A model generated the notes under the pieces. The model did no database searches, had not been told where the DNA came from, and saw only the letters and a list, made by a program, of their open reading frames with translations. Shown in pieces: positions 32,920 to 41,754 of a DNA stretch of 64,000 bases (positions are counted from its first letter, which is position 1; every line of letters begins with the position of its first letter). The stretch is from Caballeronia temeraria (GTDB lineage: Bacteria; Pseudomonadota; Gammaproteobacteria; Burkholderiales; Burkholderiaceae), in contig NZ_FCOI02000009.1 in the NCBI RefSeq assembly GCF_001544795.2, forward strand, positions 1 through 64,000, in the 5' to 3' direction. The translations under genes and the position numbers were made by a program.

Positions 32920-33623
32920 CGATGCTGAAAGTCCATGCATTGAACGCGTTCTATGGCCGCGCGCAGATCTTGTTCGATGTCGGCTTCGAAGTCGGCCGTG
33001 GCGAAGTCGTGGCGCTGATGGGCCGCAACGGCGCGGGCAAATCGACGACGATGAAAGCCGTGATGGGCCTGTTGCCGCGCATATCGGGCGCGGTGTCGTT
33101 CATGGGCGAGGACATCGCGGGCATGGCGCCGCATCGCATCGCGCGACGAGGGCTGGGCTATGTGCCCGAAGATCGCCGCGTGTTCGGCGATCTCACCGTG
33201 ATGGAAAATCTCGACACGGGCCGCCAGCCGCCGCGCGAAAACGCGCCGTCGTGGACGCCCGACAAGCTCTTTCGCGTGTTCCCGAATCTCGCCGAAATGC
33301 GCAACCGCCGCGCGAGCCGCATGAGCGGCGGCGAGCAGCAGATGCTCACCGTATCGCGCACACTGATGGGCAATCCGCGCCTCGTGCTGCTCGATGAGCC
33401 ATCAGAGGGCGTCGCGCCGGTGATCGTCGAACAGATGGCCGATATGATTCTCGAACTGAAGCGCGAAGGGCTCGCGATACTTTTGTCGGAACAGAACCTG
33501 CACTTCGCGGAACTCGTCAGCGATCGCGTGTATGTGCTGGAGAAAGGCCAGATACGCCACGAAGGCGCGATGAACGCATTCGCCAGCGACGATGCCGCGC
33601 GCCGCGAGTTCTTAGGTGTTTAA
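32916..33623 (+). CDS. livF: ABC transporter ATP-binding protein, LivF type
   Basis: A 235-aa ATPase. Walker A is GRNGAGKST, LGYVPEDRRVFGDLTVMENL is the LivF hallmark, the signature is MSGGEQQML, and Walker B is LVLLDEPSEGVAP. The switch histidine position reads LSEQNLHF: a Q-N-L-H arrangement normal for LivF. Its ATG overlaps the LivG stop (ATGA). It ends 43 bases before the binding-protein gene. Confidence 0.9.
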   Translation: MTMLKVHALNAFYGRAQILFDVGFEVGRGEVVALMGRNGAGKSTTMKAVMGLLPRISGAVSFMGEDIAGMAPHRIARRGLGYVPEDRRVFGDLTVMENLDTGRQPPRENAPSWTPDKLFRVFPNLAEMRNRRASRMSGGEQQMLTVSRTLMGNPRLVLLDEPSEGVAPVIVEQMADMILELKREGLAILLSEQNLHFAELVSDRVYVLEKGQIRHEGAMNAFASDDAARREFLGV

Positions 33624-33666
33624 AGCAAGCCATACATTGAAATACATTGGAAGAGGAGAGACTTAA

Positions 33667-34866
33667 ATGACGATTCGTGCAGGCATGCACCTGACCCTGG
33701 CCGCCATTGCAGCGGGCATGGCCTTCGCCGCGCACGCCGATACCATCAAGATCGGCGAGATCAATAGCTATAAAGCGCAGCCTGCGTTTCTGATGCCGTA
33801 CAAGAACGGCTGGAATCTCGCGCTCGACGAGATCAATGCGGCAGGCGGCATCAACGGCAACAAGCTGGAAGTCGTTTCGCGCGATGACAACGGCAATCCC
33901 GGCGATACGGTTCGCGTCGCGCAAGAGTTGGTCACGCGCGAGCAAGTGAAGTTGTTGTTCGGCGGCTATCTGTCGAATACGGGTCTCGCGCTCGCGGACT
34001 ACGCGAAGCAAAGGCGCATCTTCTTTCTCGCGGCCGAGCCGCTCACCGACAAGATCGTCTGGCAGGACGGCAACAAATACACGTACCGTCTGCGTCCGTC
34101 GACCTACATGCAGGTCGCGATGCTCGTGCCCGAAGCCGCGAAGCTCAAGAAAAAGCGCTGGGCGCTCGTGTATCCGAATTACGAGTACGGGCAATCGGCG
34201 GTGGCCACGTTCAAGCGCTTATTGAAGGCGGCGCAACCGGATGTCGAGTTCGTCGCGGAGCAGGCCACGCCGCTCGGCAACGTCGATGCAGGCGCGGTCA
34301 CGCAAGCGCTCGCCGACGCGAAGCCCGACGCCATCTTCAACGTGCTCTTCAGCGCGGACCTCGGCAAATTCGTGCGTGAAGGCAATACGCGCGGCTTGTT
34401 CAAGGATCGCGCGGTCGTGTCGCTTTTGACGGGCGAGCCGGATTATCTCGATCCGCTCGGCAAGGAAGCGCCGATCGGCTGGATCGTGACGGGCTATCCG
34501 TGGTACTCGATCGATACGCCCGCGAACAAGAAGTTCGTTGCCGATTATGAGGCGAAGTATCACGACTATCCGCGCCTGGGATCGGTCGTGGGCTATACGG
34601 CGATGATGTCGATCGCGAACGGCCTGAAGAAAGCGGGCTCGCCCGATGCCGACAAGCTCGCCGCCGCATTCAAGGGCTTGCCCGTCGATACGCCGTTCGG
34701 TCCCATCACGTACCGCAAGCAGGACAATCAGTCGACGATGGGCGCGTATGTTGGCGTGACGGGCCAGAAGGACGGCAAGGGCGTGATGACGTCGTTCCGT
34801 TATGTCGATGGCGCGAGCGTGCAGCCATCGGACGAAGAGGTGAAGAAACTGCGTCCGGCAGAGTGA
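33667..34866 (+). CDS. ABC transporter substrate-binding protein, LivJ/K family
   Basis: A 399-aa periplasmic binding protein with signal peptide (MTIRAGMHLTLAAIAAGMAF...AHA, cleaved before DT). The mature protein starts TIKIGEINSYKAQPAFLMPY, followed by LALDEINAAGGINGNKLEVV and DDNGNPGDTVRVAQELV, as in type I ANF-receptor-fold amino-acid or amide binders. The C-terminal half has GYTAMMSIANGLKKAGS. GAGGAGAG precedes the ATG. It is the last gene of the transporter operon. The LivK label is structural; the ligand may differ from branched-chain amino acids given the ligase and aminotransferase beside it. Confidence 0.88.
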   Translation: MTIRAGMHLTLAAIAAGMAFAAHADTIKIGEINSYKAQPAFLMPYKNGWNLALDEINAAGGINGNKLEVVSRDDNGNPGDTVRVAQELVTREQVKLLFGGYLSNTGLALADYAKQRRIFFLAAEPLTDKIVWQDGNKYTYRLRPSTYMQVAMLVPEAAKLKKKRWALVYPNYEYGQSAVATFKRLLKAAQPDVEFVAEQATPLGNVDAGAVTQALADAKPDAIFNVLFSADLGKFVREGNTRGLFKDRAVVSLLTGEPDYLDPLGKEAPIGWIVTGYPWYSIDTPANKKFVADYEAKYHDYPRLGSVVGYTAMMSIANGLKKAGSPDADKLAAAFKGLPVDTPFGPITYRKQDNQSTMGAYVGVTGQKDGKGVMTSFRYVDGASVQPSDEEVKKLRPAE

Positions 34867-34875
34867 CGCGAAACG

Positions 34876-35448
34876 TCAATCCTTGGGAAAGGGCTTGCTG
34901 ACGAATTTCGAACCGGCAAGCCCGAAGCGCCACGGCACATCCATCGCCTTGCTGATGCCGATGCGCGGCCCGTGAACGACAGCGAAATCTTCCTCGGGCG
35001 GCGCGATATGAAAGGGCGCTTCGAGCAGCGACATGCCGTTGTTCTTGTGCGTGATGCCGAGCGCCTGCGCGACGCGCCCCGGCCCCGAGCACAGCAGTTT
35101 GATCGGCGTGAGGCCGCGCCGCTCGCGCATTTCATCGATGCCGAAGAGCGGCTCGATTGCGCGAATCAGCACTCCCGCACCGTGGCCGGGTTCACGGCAC
35201 ACGAAATTCATGCACCAGTGAATGCCGTACGAGCGATAGACATAGACATGCGCAGGCGGCCCGAACATTGCTGCATTGCGCGGCGTGGGGCCGGAGAAAC
35301 TGTGCGAAGCGGGATCCTCGCGATCATAAGCTTCCGTTTCGACGATGCGGCCGCCGACGCCATCGACGGTCACGATTGCACCGATCAGGCGGTGCGCGAC
35401 GATCTCGGACGATGCATAAAAATCGATGGGTTCGGGCTTCGTGTTCAT
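34876..35448 (-). CDS. DNA-3-methyladenine glycosylase, AAG/MPG family
   Basis: A 190-aa base-excision repair glycosylase that removes alkylated purines. Catalytic Glu is in [47 protein letters not shown] and [15 protein letters not shown] are diagnostic. The DNA-intercalating tyrosine lies in the VYVYRSYG segment. ATG 35448 is chosen because the protein starts there; the frame continues to 35862 without family similarity. It ends nine bases from the stop of the convergent binding-protein gene. Confidence 0.9.
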   Translation of the reverse strand: MNTKPEPIDFYASSEIVAHRLIGAIVTVDGVGGRIVETEAYDREDPASHSFSGPTPRNAAMFGPPAHVYVYRSYGIHWCMNFVCREPGHGAGVLIRAIEPLFGIDEMRERRGLTPIKLLCSGPGRVAQALGITHKNNGMSLLEAPFHIAPPEEDFAVVHGPRIGISKAMDVPWRFGLAGSKFVSKPFPKD

Positions 35449-35502
35449 AAACGGTATTCTAGCCGCGCTGCGTAGCACACCCCAATGTTCAGGAGATGCC
35501 GA

Positions 35503-35895
35503 ATGAAAACTTCGTGGTTTCTCAGGTTCTCGAATGCGCTCGCGCAAGTGGCGGGCCGCGCATCGACGTTTGTCATCGCCGTGTTGCTCGTGATCGTATG
35601 GGCCGCGTCGGGGCCGCTCTTTCACTTCAGCGACACGTGGCAGCTCGTCATCAATACGTCGACGACCATCGTCACTTTTTTGATGGTCTTCCTCATCCAG
35701 AACACGCAGAATCGCGACACCGCCGCGATGCAGATCAAGCTCGAAGAGCTCGACGAAAAGGAGCTCAAGGTGTTCCGCCTGCGTTACGAGAAGCTGGCGC
35801 AGGAAGCGCGCGATGACTTTCGCTCGGCGAGCAAGGATATCGACATGCCTTCGTTCGGGCATGGCGAAGACCGCTCCGGCGAAGCGGAGCGGTAG
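35503..35895 (+). CDS. Low-affinity iron permease family protein
   Basis: A 130-aa small membrane protein with two helices, [20 protein letters not shown] and [22 protein letters not shown] (given in part), then [20 protein letters not shown], the hallmark of the PF04120-type family, and a charged coiled-coil-like tail. The family name comes from yeast Fet4 similarity; transport of iron by the bacterial members is not established. AGGAG precedes ATG 35503; the upstream ATG at 35485 is less likely. It is divergent from the AAG gene and converges on tadG. Confidence 0.82.
   Translation: MKTSWFLRFSNALAQVAGRASTFVIAVLLVIVWAASGPLFHFSDTWQLVINTSTTIVTFLMVFLIQNTQNRDTAAMQIKLEELDEKELKVFRLRYEKLAQEARDDFRSASKDIDMPSFGHGEDRSGEAER
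35871..35892. terminator. Possible bidirectional hairpin
   Basis: CCGCTCCG (35871-35878) pairs with CGGAGCGG (35885-35892) around six bases, within the last codons of the iron-permease-like gene and 13 bases beyond the tadG stop. There is no T-tract on either side, so it is at best a weak or factor-dependent terminator. Confidence 0.35.
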
Positions 35896-35904
35896 GGCGG
35901 CGCA

Positions 35905-37752
35905 TTACTTCGTCAGACGCAGCACGCCCAGATTCCCGGCGATCTGCTGGAAGATGTTATCGAGCGTCGTGTTGTCCGGCGCGTGGTAATAGTTGCCCGG
36001 GCTCGCGCAGCTTTGCATCGTGAGCTGCGCGGTCGAGCTCGATGCGGATGCGCCAAAGGTGATCGAATAGATCGTGATGCCGGCGGCCTTGATCGCCGAG
36101 CAGATCGCCAGTTGGTAGGAATTGGCGTCGTCGGGGTAGCCCGCGTTGTTGCCGCTCGATGGGTCCTTGACGCTGCCGCCATGCAGCTCCGACGAGTCCG
36201 TGAGCGCGTTCGACATCTTGCTGCCGTCTGCACGAAGCACGGTCGGCGCCGACAGGCTGTTCGTGCCGACGCCGGACAAGCCGTTGAAATACAGCGTGTT
36301 GGGAATGGAGCCGGCCGCGCCGATCTGGTTCAGGCCGTCGGTAAGCACGATCATCACGCGTTGCAGGTTCTGCACGGAGCCATCGGTGGGCTTCGGCAGG
36401 CTCGGGTCCGTCGACGTCCAGCCGTTCTTCGCGCCCGCGACATTCTGCGACCACGACGGCTCCAGCATGCGCCAGCCCCACAGGAGACCGACCGGAATGA
36501 CCGTCGAACCGGACGGCGTCATCTTGTTGACGGCCGTGGTGAGCGTGCTCGAGCTTTGCGTGAGGAACGTCATCGAAGTCGCGAGGCAGCCGGAATTCTG
36601 CGTGAGATTCTGGCCCGTCGTGTTGGTCTCGTCGAACTGTGTACCGATGCCGGTGCCCGTTCCGGCGGTCGGGTTGTTGCACTTGTTCGCCTGGCCCGAC
36701 GAGCCGATGGTGAACGGCACATTTGATATGGATGACGAAGTACTGTTCGTCGTATCGCAATTGTTGTAGCGGCTCGACGAGCTATACGTGATGACCTTCA
36801 GCTTGGTCGTCGGCACGTTGTAGTAGTAGCGCTGGAACTTGCGCGTGTCCGTCGGCGAATAGGCCTCGGGCGAGAGATTGTTGTTCGTGCGCGGCTCGAT
36901 CACGCAGCCGTTCCACGTGCTCGTCGATATGTTGCTGGTGTTGTAGGTCGGCAGCACCGAACTGAGCCAGCTTCCGGTGGACGGCAGCGCGCCCGTCGTG
37001 TTGACGGTGCTCGCGAATGGCACGAGCCCGATGAAGTTCTTGCTGGTGGAACTGCTTCCGCTCGGCAGCAGATCGGAGATCAGCGCGTTGGCCGCGGTTT
37101 GCAGGCCGCTCATCTTGGTCGGACCCGAGATGCCGTTCGCGGGGTCTTTCATCGAGCCGGTGTTATCCAGCACCATCACGAGCTCGAGCGTGCTCTGCGG
37201 AAGGCGCAGCGCGGTGTTGGTCGCCGATATCGTCGACGTGCCCGGCGATGTCCCGCCGCCGCTGGATCCCGAGCCGGACCCGTTGCCCGATGTCGTGCTG
37301 AGAACCTTCGGCGCAAGCAGCGGCAGCGATCCCGACGCCGACAGCACGATGGTTTGCCCGGTCGACGGCGCGCCCGATACGGTCGCGCTGAAATTCGCGT
37401 CCGGCATGGTGAAGCCGAGGACGCCGGCGGGACTGTTCGCGTTGTAATAGGCGAGGGCGTCGGCCTGCCACGTAGCGAGATTGGCGCCGGTCGGCGTATT
37501 GCCGTAGCGCTGGAGATCGGCGCCCGCCGACAGCGTGGCCGCATCCAGCGCCATCTGCATGCGGCCCTGCGTCATCACGTAGTCGATCGCATCCAGCGAC
37601 ATGCACATGGAACCGATCATGGCGCTCGCACACATCGCGAACATCATCGCGACGCTGCCCTTTTCGGCGTTCGACGGGCGGCTGCACGAGCGCAGCATCG
37701 AACCGAGGCGTGTGCGTCTGATTTTCATGTGGGCGTCCATGATCCTGCGCAT
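35905..37752 (-). CDS. tadG: TadG-like VWA-domain pilus assembly protein
   Basis: A 615-aa last gene of the Tad operon. A TadE/G-type N-terminal helix (SVAMMFAMCASAMIGSMCMS) anchors it, followed by a low-complexity linker rich in Ser/Thr/Gly (about residues 150-185, GSGSGSSGGGTSPG). The VWA domain starts VMVLDNTGSMKD, a MIDAS DxxGS-type motif, and has VLTDGLNQIG further on. The C-terminus DNIFQQIAGNLGVLRL closes the VWA fold. TadG-like proteins are pseudopilin-related or scaffold components of the pilus. Start: ATG 37752 lies one base after the tadF stop; ATG 37740 is an alternative. The end is not coupled to another gene. Confidence 0.85.
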   Translation of the reverse strand: MRRIMDAHMKIRRTRLGSMLRSCSRPSNAEKGSVAMMFAMCASAMIGSMCMSLDAIDYVMTQGRMQMALDAATLSAGADLQRYGNTPTGANLATWQADALAYYNANSPAGVLGFTMPDANFSATVSGAPSTGQTIVLSASGSLPLLAPKVLSTTSGNGSGSGSSGGGTSPGTSTISATNTALRLPQSTLELVMVLDNTGSMKDPANGISGPTKMSGLQTAANALISDLLPSGSSSTSKNFIGLVPFASTVNTTGALPSTGSWLSSVLPTYNTSNISTSTWNGCVIEPRTNNNLSPEAYSPTDTRKFQRYYYNVPTTKLKVITYSSSSRYNNCDTTNSTSSSISNVPFTIGSSGQANKCNNPTAGTGTGIGTQFDETNTTGQNLTQNSGCLATSMTFLTQSSSTLTTAVNKMTPSGSTVIPVGLLWGWRMLEPSWSQNVAGAKNGWTSTDPSLPKPTDGSVQNLQRVMIVLTDGLNQIGAAGSIPNTLYFNGLSGVGTNSLSAPTVLRADGSKMSNALTDSSELHGGSVKDPSSGNNAGYPDDANSYQLAICSAIKAAGITIYSITFGASASSSTAQLTMQSCASPGNYYHAPDNTTLDNIFQQIAGNLGVLRLTK

Positions 37753-37753
37753 G

Positions 37754-38413
37754 TCAGTAGAACGCTCGCATCGAGCGCGGGCGCACGTACACGCGGCGAT
37801 ACACGGTTTGCTGACCCGGCAGACCCGACAGAAAATTGGAGGTCATCGTGAACGGGTTATAGGAGAGGAAGACTTCCACGACGATCGCGGAATCGCCCGT
37901 GCGGAACGGCCAAGAGGTCGGCAGCGGACTCGTCGACGAGATCTTCGACGCCATGCTCGCGCTCTTGCTGTTGATCCATGAAGTCGGGGAGGCCGTCCAC
38001 CGGATTTTCGGCGTGGCCTTCGTCATGGTGGTATCCATGTCCTTGCATTTGTTGCTGGCATCCGGATCGCACAGGAAGGTCACGTAGACCATGCCGTTCG
38101 CCTTCAGCTGATACGGCGCCGCGATCAGCGTCGCGTCCTGCCATAGCGAGCCATAGCTGTTCGCATCCGTGGTGTCGTTGTTGTCGGCGATGATCGAGGT
38201 CATCTGACCGATGGTGTTGGCGAGCGTGAACGCGGTGCGATCGACTGCGCTGACGGCGCGCATATACATGTAGACCTCGGCGAAACCGAGCATCACGATC
38301 ATCATCATCGGCACGATCAACACAAACTCGATGGACACGCTGCCGCGATCCGAACGCAGCATGCGGCCGAGCTTTCCGCCAATCGATTCCCAGGTTTCGC
38401 TGATCGTTCTCAT
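37754..38413 (-). CDS. tadF: TadF/TadE-like pseudopilin
   Basis: A 219-aa minor pseudopilin. The N-terminal RSDRGSVSIEFVLIVPMMM has the prepilin-like processing site before a glutamate at position +5 (G/SVSIE), followed by a hydrophobic helix. The C-terminal domain contains CDPDASNKC, which may form a disulfide, and VEVFLSYNPF. Processing would be by the TadV (CpaA) peptidase. ATG 38413 overlaps the tadE stop (ATGA). Labelled tadF by order; some species name it TadE2. Confidence 0.85.
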   Translation of the reverse strand: MRTISETWESIGGKLGRMLRSDRGSVSIEFVLIVPMMMIVMLGFAEVYMYMRAVSAVDRTAFTLANTIGQMTSIIADNNDTTDANSYGSLWQDATLIAAPYQLKANGMVYVTFLCDPDASNKCKDMDTTMTKATPKIRWTASPTSWINSKSASMASKISSTSPLPTSWPFRTGDSAIVVEVFLSYNPFTMTSNFLSGLPGQQTVYRRVYVRPRSMRAFY

Positions 38414-38919
38414 TTCTCGTTCTGCACCAGGAAATTGCGCTGGAAGGTCAGCAGGGGCACGCCGAACATCGCTGGAATGCCGGTGAAGCCGGGCATCGTG
38501 AGCTGGACGTTGTAGGCCACCACGTCGCCGTAGCCGCCCATGTCCTGCGTGGGCACGTAGGTCGTGCTGGCGGCGTTGTTGTAGCCGTAGCTGCCGTAGT
38601 TCAGCTCGGTCACCTTGATGGTCGCGCCGATGTTTCTCCATCCGCCGAGAATGTTCTCGACGATCTTCTGCGCCTGCTGCACGCGCGTGCCCGTGGCCGG
38701 AGCGGTCGTCGTCAGACCCACGCGCGACGCTTCCTGTGCCGCGGCCTGCACCATCGCGTCGACGATCATTTCCATCGCGAGCTCGACCGTGCCGATGATG
38801 ACCATGACCGCGAGGACCATGACGAACGCAAACTCGATCGACGCGATGCCGCGCTCGTCGCGCAGAAGCTGCGTCGCGACGGCTGGCGGGCGAGGGCGGC
38901 GGCGCGCGGAGGCTTTCAT
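38410..38919 (-). CDS. tadE: TadE-like pseudopilin
   Basis: A 169-aa minor pseudopilin with leader ending RDERG, then IASIEFAFVMVLAVMVI, the TadE signature with the +5 glutamate. The rest is a small globular domain with TELNYGSYGYNNAAS and FQRNFLVQNEK. It starts with ATG overlapping the tadD stop (38916-38919) and ends overlapping the tadF start. Confidence 0.88.
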   Translation of the reverse strand: MKASARRRPRPPAVATQLLRDERGIASIEFAFVMVLAVMVIIGTVELAMEMIVDAMVQAAAQEASRVGLTTTAPATGTRVQQAQKIVENILGGWRNIGATIKVTELNYGSYGYNNAASTTYVPTQDMGGYGDVVAYNVQLTMPGFTGIPAMFGVPLLTFQRNFLVQNEK

Positions 38920-39830
38920 TTGAGACGCGTCGTCTGCACCTGAGCCGTCGGGATGGCGGCCGGCCTCGCCGACGAAGACGACGATGCGGGCAACACCGAC
39001 GATATCGACGGCGCGCGCTGCGACATCAGCTCGCGCTGAATGTCGTAGTAGCGCAGATTGTCCTCGACCGATGCTTTCGGCAGATCGCGCGACAGGATTT
39101 CGGCGGCCGCTTCCCGATTGCCGAGCAGCCCGTAGGCGAGCGCGAGATCCTGGCGCGCCTGCGGCGGCGCGGCGGGAAAGCGCGTGACGTCGAGCAGCAC
39201 GTTCGCGCCTTCGCGCGGATTGCCGGAGAGCGTCAGCGACAGGCCCAGATTCACCGAGAGCAGCGGATCGCCTACGTTCTTCCTGAGCGCCTGGCGCAGC
39301 ACCCGCTGCGCGCCCTTGTGATCGCCGTTCATGTCGAGCGCGGCGCCCAGTCCGGCGGAGGCGAGCGGTTCGTCCGGCGTCAGCACGAGCAGACGCTGGT
39401 AAGTCGCGATGGCGTCGTCGAAGCGGCGCTGACGCATGGCGACGCGCGCAAGCCCGATGAGCGGCGCGGTCGCCTTCGCATCGGCCTTGCTGGCCCGATC
39501 GTAGAAGACGCCCGCGCGCGTGAAGTCGCCGACCATGTAGAGCGTGTTGCCGAGTCCCGTCAGTCCAGCGACCGAGTGCGGGTCCGCCTGCACCGCCTTT
39601 TCATAGAGCGACGTGGCGAGCTCGACGTTGCCCGATTCGAGCGCCGTGTCGGCGATGCGCAGCTCGCTCATCGAACTGGGCGAGGAATTGCGCATGACGC
39701 CGTGGGTGTCGAAACTCTGGCGGGTCGTCGTCGTCGTCGTGCACGCGCCGAGCGCGATCGCGAGCGTCGCGCAGCCGGCCGCGAGTCCGAGGCGGCGCTT
39801 GCCGGTAAGTGGAATCCGTGTGGTCTTCAT
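38916..39830 (-). CDS. tadD: TadD-like TPR lipoprotein
   Basis: A 304-aa lipoprotein pilotin-type component. Signal peptide GCATLAIALGACTT places the lipobox cysteine at LGAC. TPR-like repeats span about residues 60-230 (LYEKAVQADPHSVAGLTGLG, GVFYDRASKADAKATAPLIG and GAALDMNGDHKGAQRVLRQA). TadD is thought to support secretin assembly in the outer membrane. ATG 39830 overlaps the tadC stop (ATGA). A larger frame to 40715 is a shadow of tadC. Confidence 0.88.
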   Translation of the reverse strand: MKTTRIPLTGKRRLGLAAGCATLAIALGACTTTTTTRQSFDTHGVMRNSSPSSMSELRIADTALESGNVELATSLYEKAVQADPHSVAGLTGLGNTLYMVGDFTRAGVFYDRASKADAKATAPLIGLARVAMRQRRFDDAIATYQRLLVLTPDEPLASAGLGAALDMNGDHKGAQRVLRQALRKNVGDPLLSVNLGLSLTLSGNPREGANVLLDVTRFPAAPPQARQDLALAYGLLGNREAAAEILSRDLPKASVEDNLRYYDIQRELMSQRAPSISSVLPASSSSSARPAAIPTAQVQTTRLK

Positions 39831-40786
39831 TTCTTTGCAAAGACACTGATGAGTTGAATGACGGCCGGGCCCGCAGCGATCAGCATCACGGCGGGGAGAA
39901 TGAAGAGCATCATCGGGACGGCCATCTTGGGCGCGAGCTTGGCGGCCTTTTCTTCCATCGCGACGATGTGCGCGAGCCGCTCGGTATGCGACAGCGTGCG
40001 CAACGCATGCGTGATCGGCGTGCCGTAGCGCATGGACTGCGTGAGCGTGGAGATCAGCGCGCGGATCGACGGCAGGTCGATGCGATCGGCGAGCGCCTGC
40101 AGCGCGCGCGTGCTGTCGCCGGACAGCTTGAGTTCGTCGGCGGTCAGCGAGAACTCGCCGGAAAGCGGCGGGCAGATGCTCTTCATTTCGTCGGCGACGC
40201 GCCGGATCGACACGCCGAGACTGTTGCCCGCGTTCGTGCAGATGACGAGCAGATCGAGCGCATCGGGCAGGCACGACGCCATCGCCTTGCGCCGCCGCGA
40301 CGCGAAAAAAGCGATCACGTACTCGGGCACGATCATGCCGACCACGAACACGAGCAGCATCATGACGCCGCGCACGGCCGGATAGCCGCCGACCACCGGA
40401 ATGTGCGAGCCGAGCATCACGGCGAACGCGGCGCAGATCAGCCCGACGACGAACTTGATCGCCAGCAGGACGGACACCGCCGAATGACTGCGATAACCGC
40501 TGCGGATCATCTGCGCGCGCAGCTTCGCGCGGTACTTGGCGTCGAACAACGGCAGGCGGTCGCCGAGGCGCGCGAGGCGATGCGTGATACGCGCGGCGAG
40601 GCCGTCGCCGTCGTCTTCTTCGGCGAACGCGCTTTCGTTGCGCTGCACGAGCGCGGCCTGACGCGTGCGCTCGGCAATGCGGCCGCGCGTCCCGCCGTGC
40701 TTGGTTGCCCACCACAGCGCGATCCCGACGACGAGCGCGAGCAGCATCAGCAGGTTGATCAGTGTTTCGATGTTGTCCTGGCTCAT
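39827..40786 (-). CDS. tadC: TadC inner-membrane platform protein
   Basis: A 319-aa type II secretion F-domain protein with helices at residues about 8-26, 100-125, 130-150 and at the C-terminus (MLFILPAVMLIAAGPAVIQL). CLPDALDLLVICTNAGNSLG and ALRTLSHTERLAHIVAMEEKAAKLAPKMAVP in parts mark the T2SF domain. With TadB it makes the inner-membrane platform driven by TadA. ATG 40786 overlaps the tadB stop. Confidence 0.9.
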   Translation of the reverse strand: MSQDNIETLINLLMLLALVVGIALWWATKHGGTRGRIAERTRQAALVQRNESAFAEEDDGDGLAARITHRLARLGDRLPLFDAKYRAKLRAQMIRSGYRSHSAVSVLLAIKFVVGLICAAFAVMLGSHIPVVGGYPAVRGVMMLLVFVVGMIVPEYVIAFFASRRRKAMASCLPDALDLLVICTNAGNSLGVSIRRVADEMKSICPPLSGEFSLTADELKLSGDSTRALQALADRIDLPSIRALISTLTQSMRYGTPITHALRTLSHTERLAHIVAMEEKAAKLAPKMAVPMMLFILPAVMLIAAGPAVIQLISVFAKK

Positions 40787-41754
40787 CGCGCGGTATCCAG
40801 TTTCGACATCTTGTGAACGATGCCCAGGCCCATCGCGAGCGAAATCCCGGCGCACGTCAGCACCTTCTGGCCCGCCGACGTGTTGAACAGCACCATGAGA
40901 TACGAGCGGTTGAGCAGGAACATGCTGCCCAGGATGAAGAACGGCACCGCCGCGAGAATCTTGGTCGTGATGCGCGCCTCGCCCGTCAGCGCCTTGGTTT
41001 TCTGACGAATTTCGCGACGCCTGCGCACGATGCCCGCCAGGTTTTCCAGCGTTTCGCCGAGCTGGCCGCCGGTCTCGCGCTGAAGCAGCAGGCAGACGCA
41101 GAAGAACGAGAAATCCGGAATGCCGATGCGCGTCACCGCCGTCGCCAGCACTTCTTCCAGATCGAGACCGACCTTGAGGCCGTCGCCCATCAACTGGAAT
41201 TCGCTCTTGAGCGGCTCGGCGCATTCGGCGGACGCGACGCCCATCACGTGCGTCACCGGCACGCCCGCGCGCACGGCACGCACGATCAGGTCGATGAGAT
41301 CGGGAAAGCCATCCAGAAAGCGGCGCTTGAAGCGCTCGACGAGAAACTTGTAGGCCTGCATCGCGCCGAGCACCGGCAGGCCGAAGACGAGCAGCGGCGT
41401 CGCGAACGAGGGCAGCGGCAGCAGCTTCGACATCGCGAGCGCAATGACCTCGGCGACGCCCGCCGCGATGATCACGAAGCGCAGCCCGCTCGCGCCGGCG
41501 ACCGTCTTGAGGCGCGCGATCTTCGGCGCGAACCAGCGGCTCGCGACGTGCTCGTTGCGATTGAACGTGAAGAGGTCGGAGTCGTCGCGCGTTTCGCGTC
41601 CGGTCATCCCCGCCGACGGAAATGCGGCCTGCAGCCGCGCCTGAATGCGCGCTTCGGGGCGCTGCTTGCGCATGTCCTGTACCACGAGCAGCATGATGCC
41701 GAGCAGCAGCACGACGGCGAAGGCGCTGAAGGTGATCAGGTCGATGGAAGTCAT
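40783..41754 (-). CDS. tadB: TadB inner-membrane platform protein
   Basis: A 323-aa T2SF-domain protein. The first helix (SAFAVVLLLGIMLLVVQDM) and the late pair around AAVPFFILGSMFLLN and LTCAGISLAMGLGI are visible. FLDGFPDLIDLIVRAVRAGVP and FFCVCLLLQRETGGQLGETL are the T2SF signatures. ATG 41754 overlaps the tadA stop (41751-41754). Confidence 0.9.
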   Translation of the reverse strand: MTSIDLITFSAFAVVLLLGIMLLVVQDMRKQRPEARIQARLQAAFPSAGMTGRETRDDSDLFTFNRNEHVASRWFAPKIARLKTVAGASGLRFVIIAAGVAEVIALAMSKLLPLPSFATPLLVFGLPVLGAMQAYKFLVERFKRRFLDGFPDLIDLIVRAVRAGVPVTHVMGVASAECAEPLKSEFQLMGDGLKVGLDLEEVLATAVTRIGIPDFSFFCVCLLLQRETGGQLGETLENLAGIVRRRREIRQKTKALTGEARITTKILAAVPFFILGSMFLLNRSYLMVLFNTSAGQKVLTCAGISLAMGLGIVHKMSKLDTAR

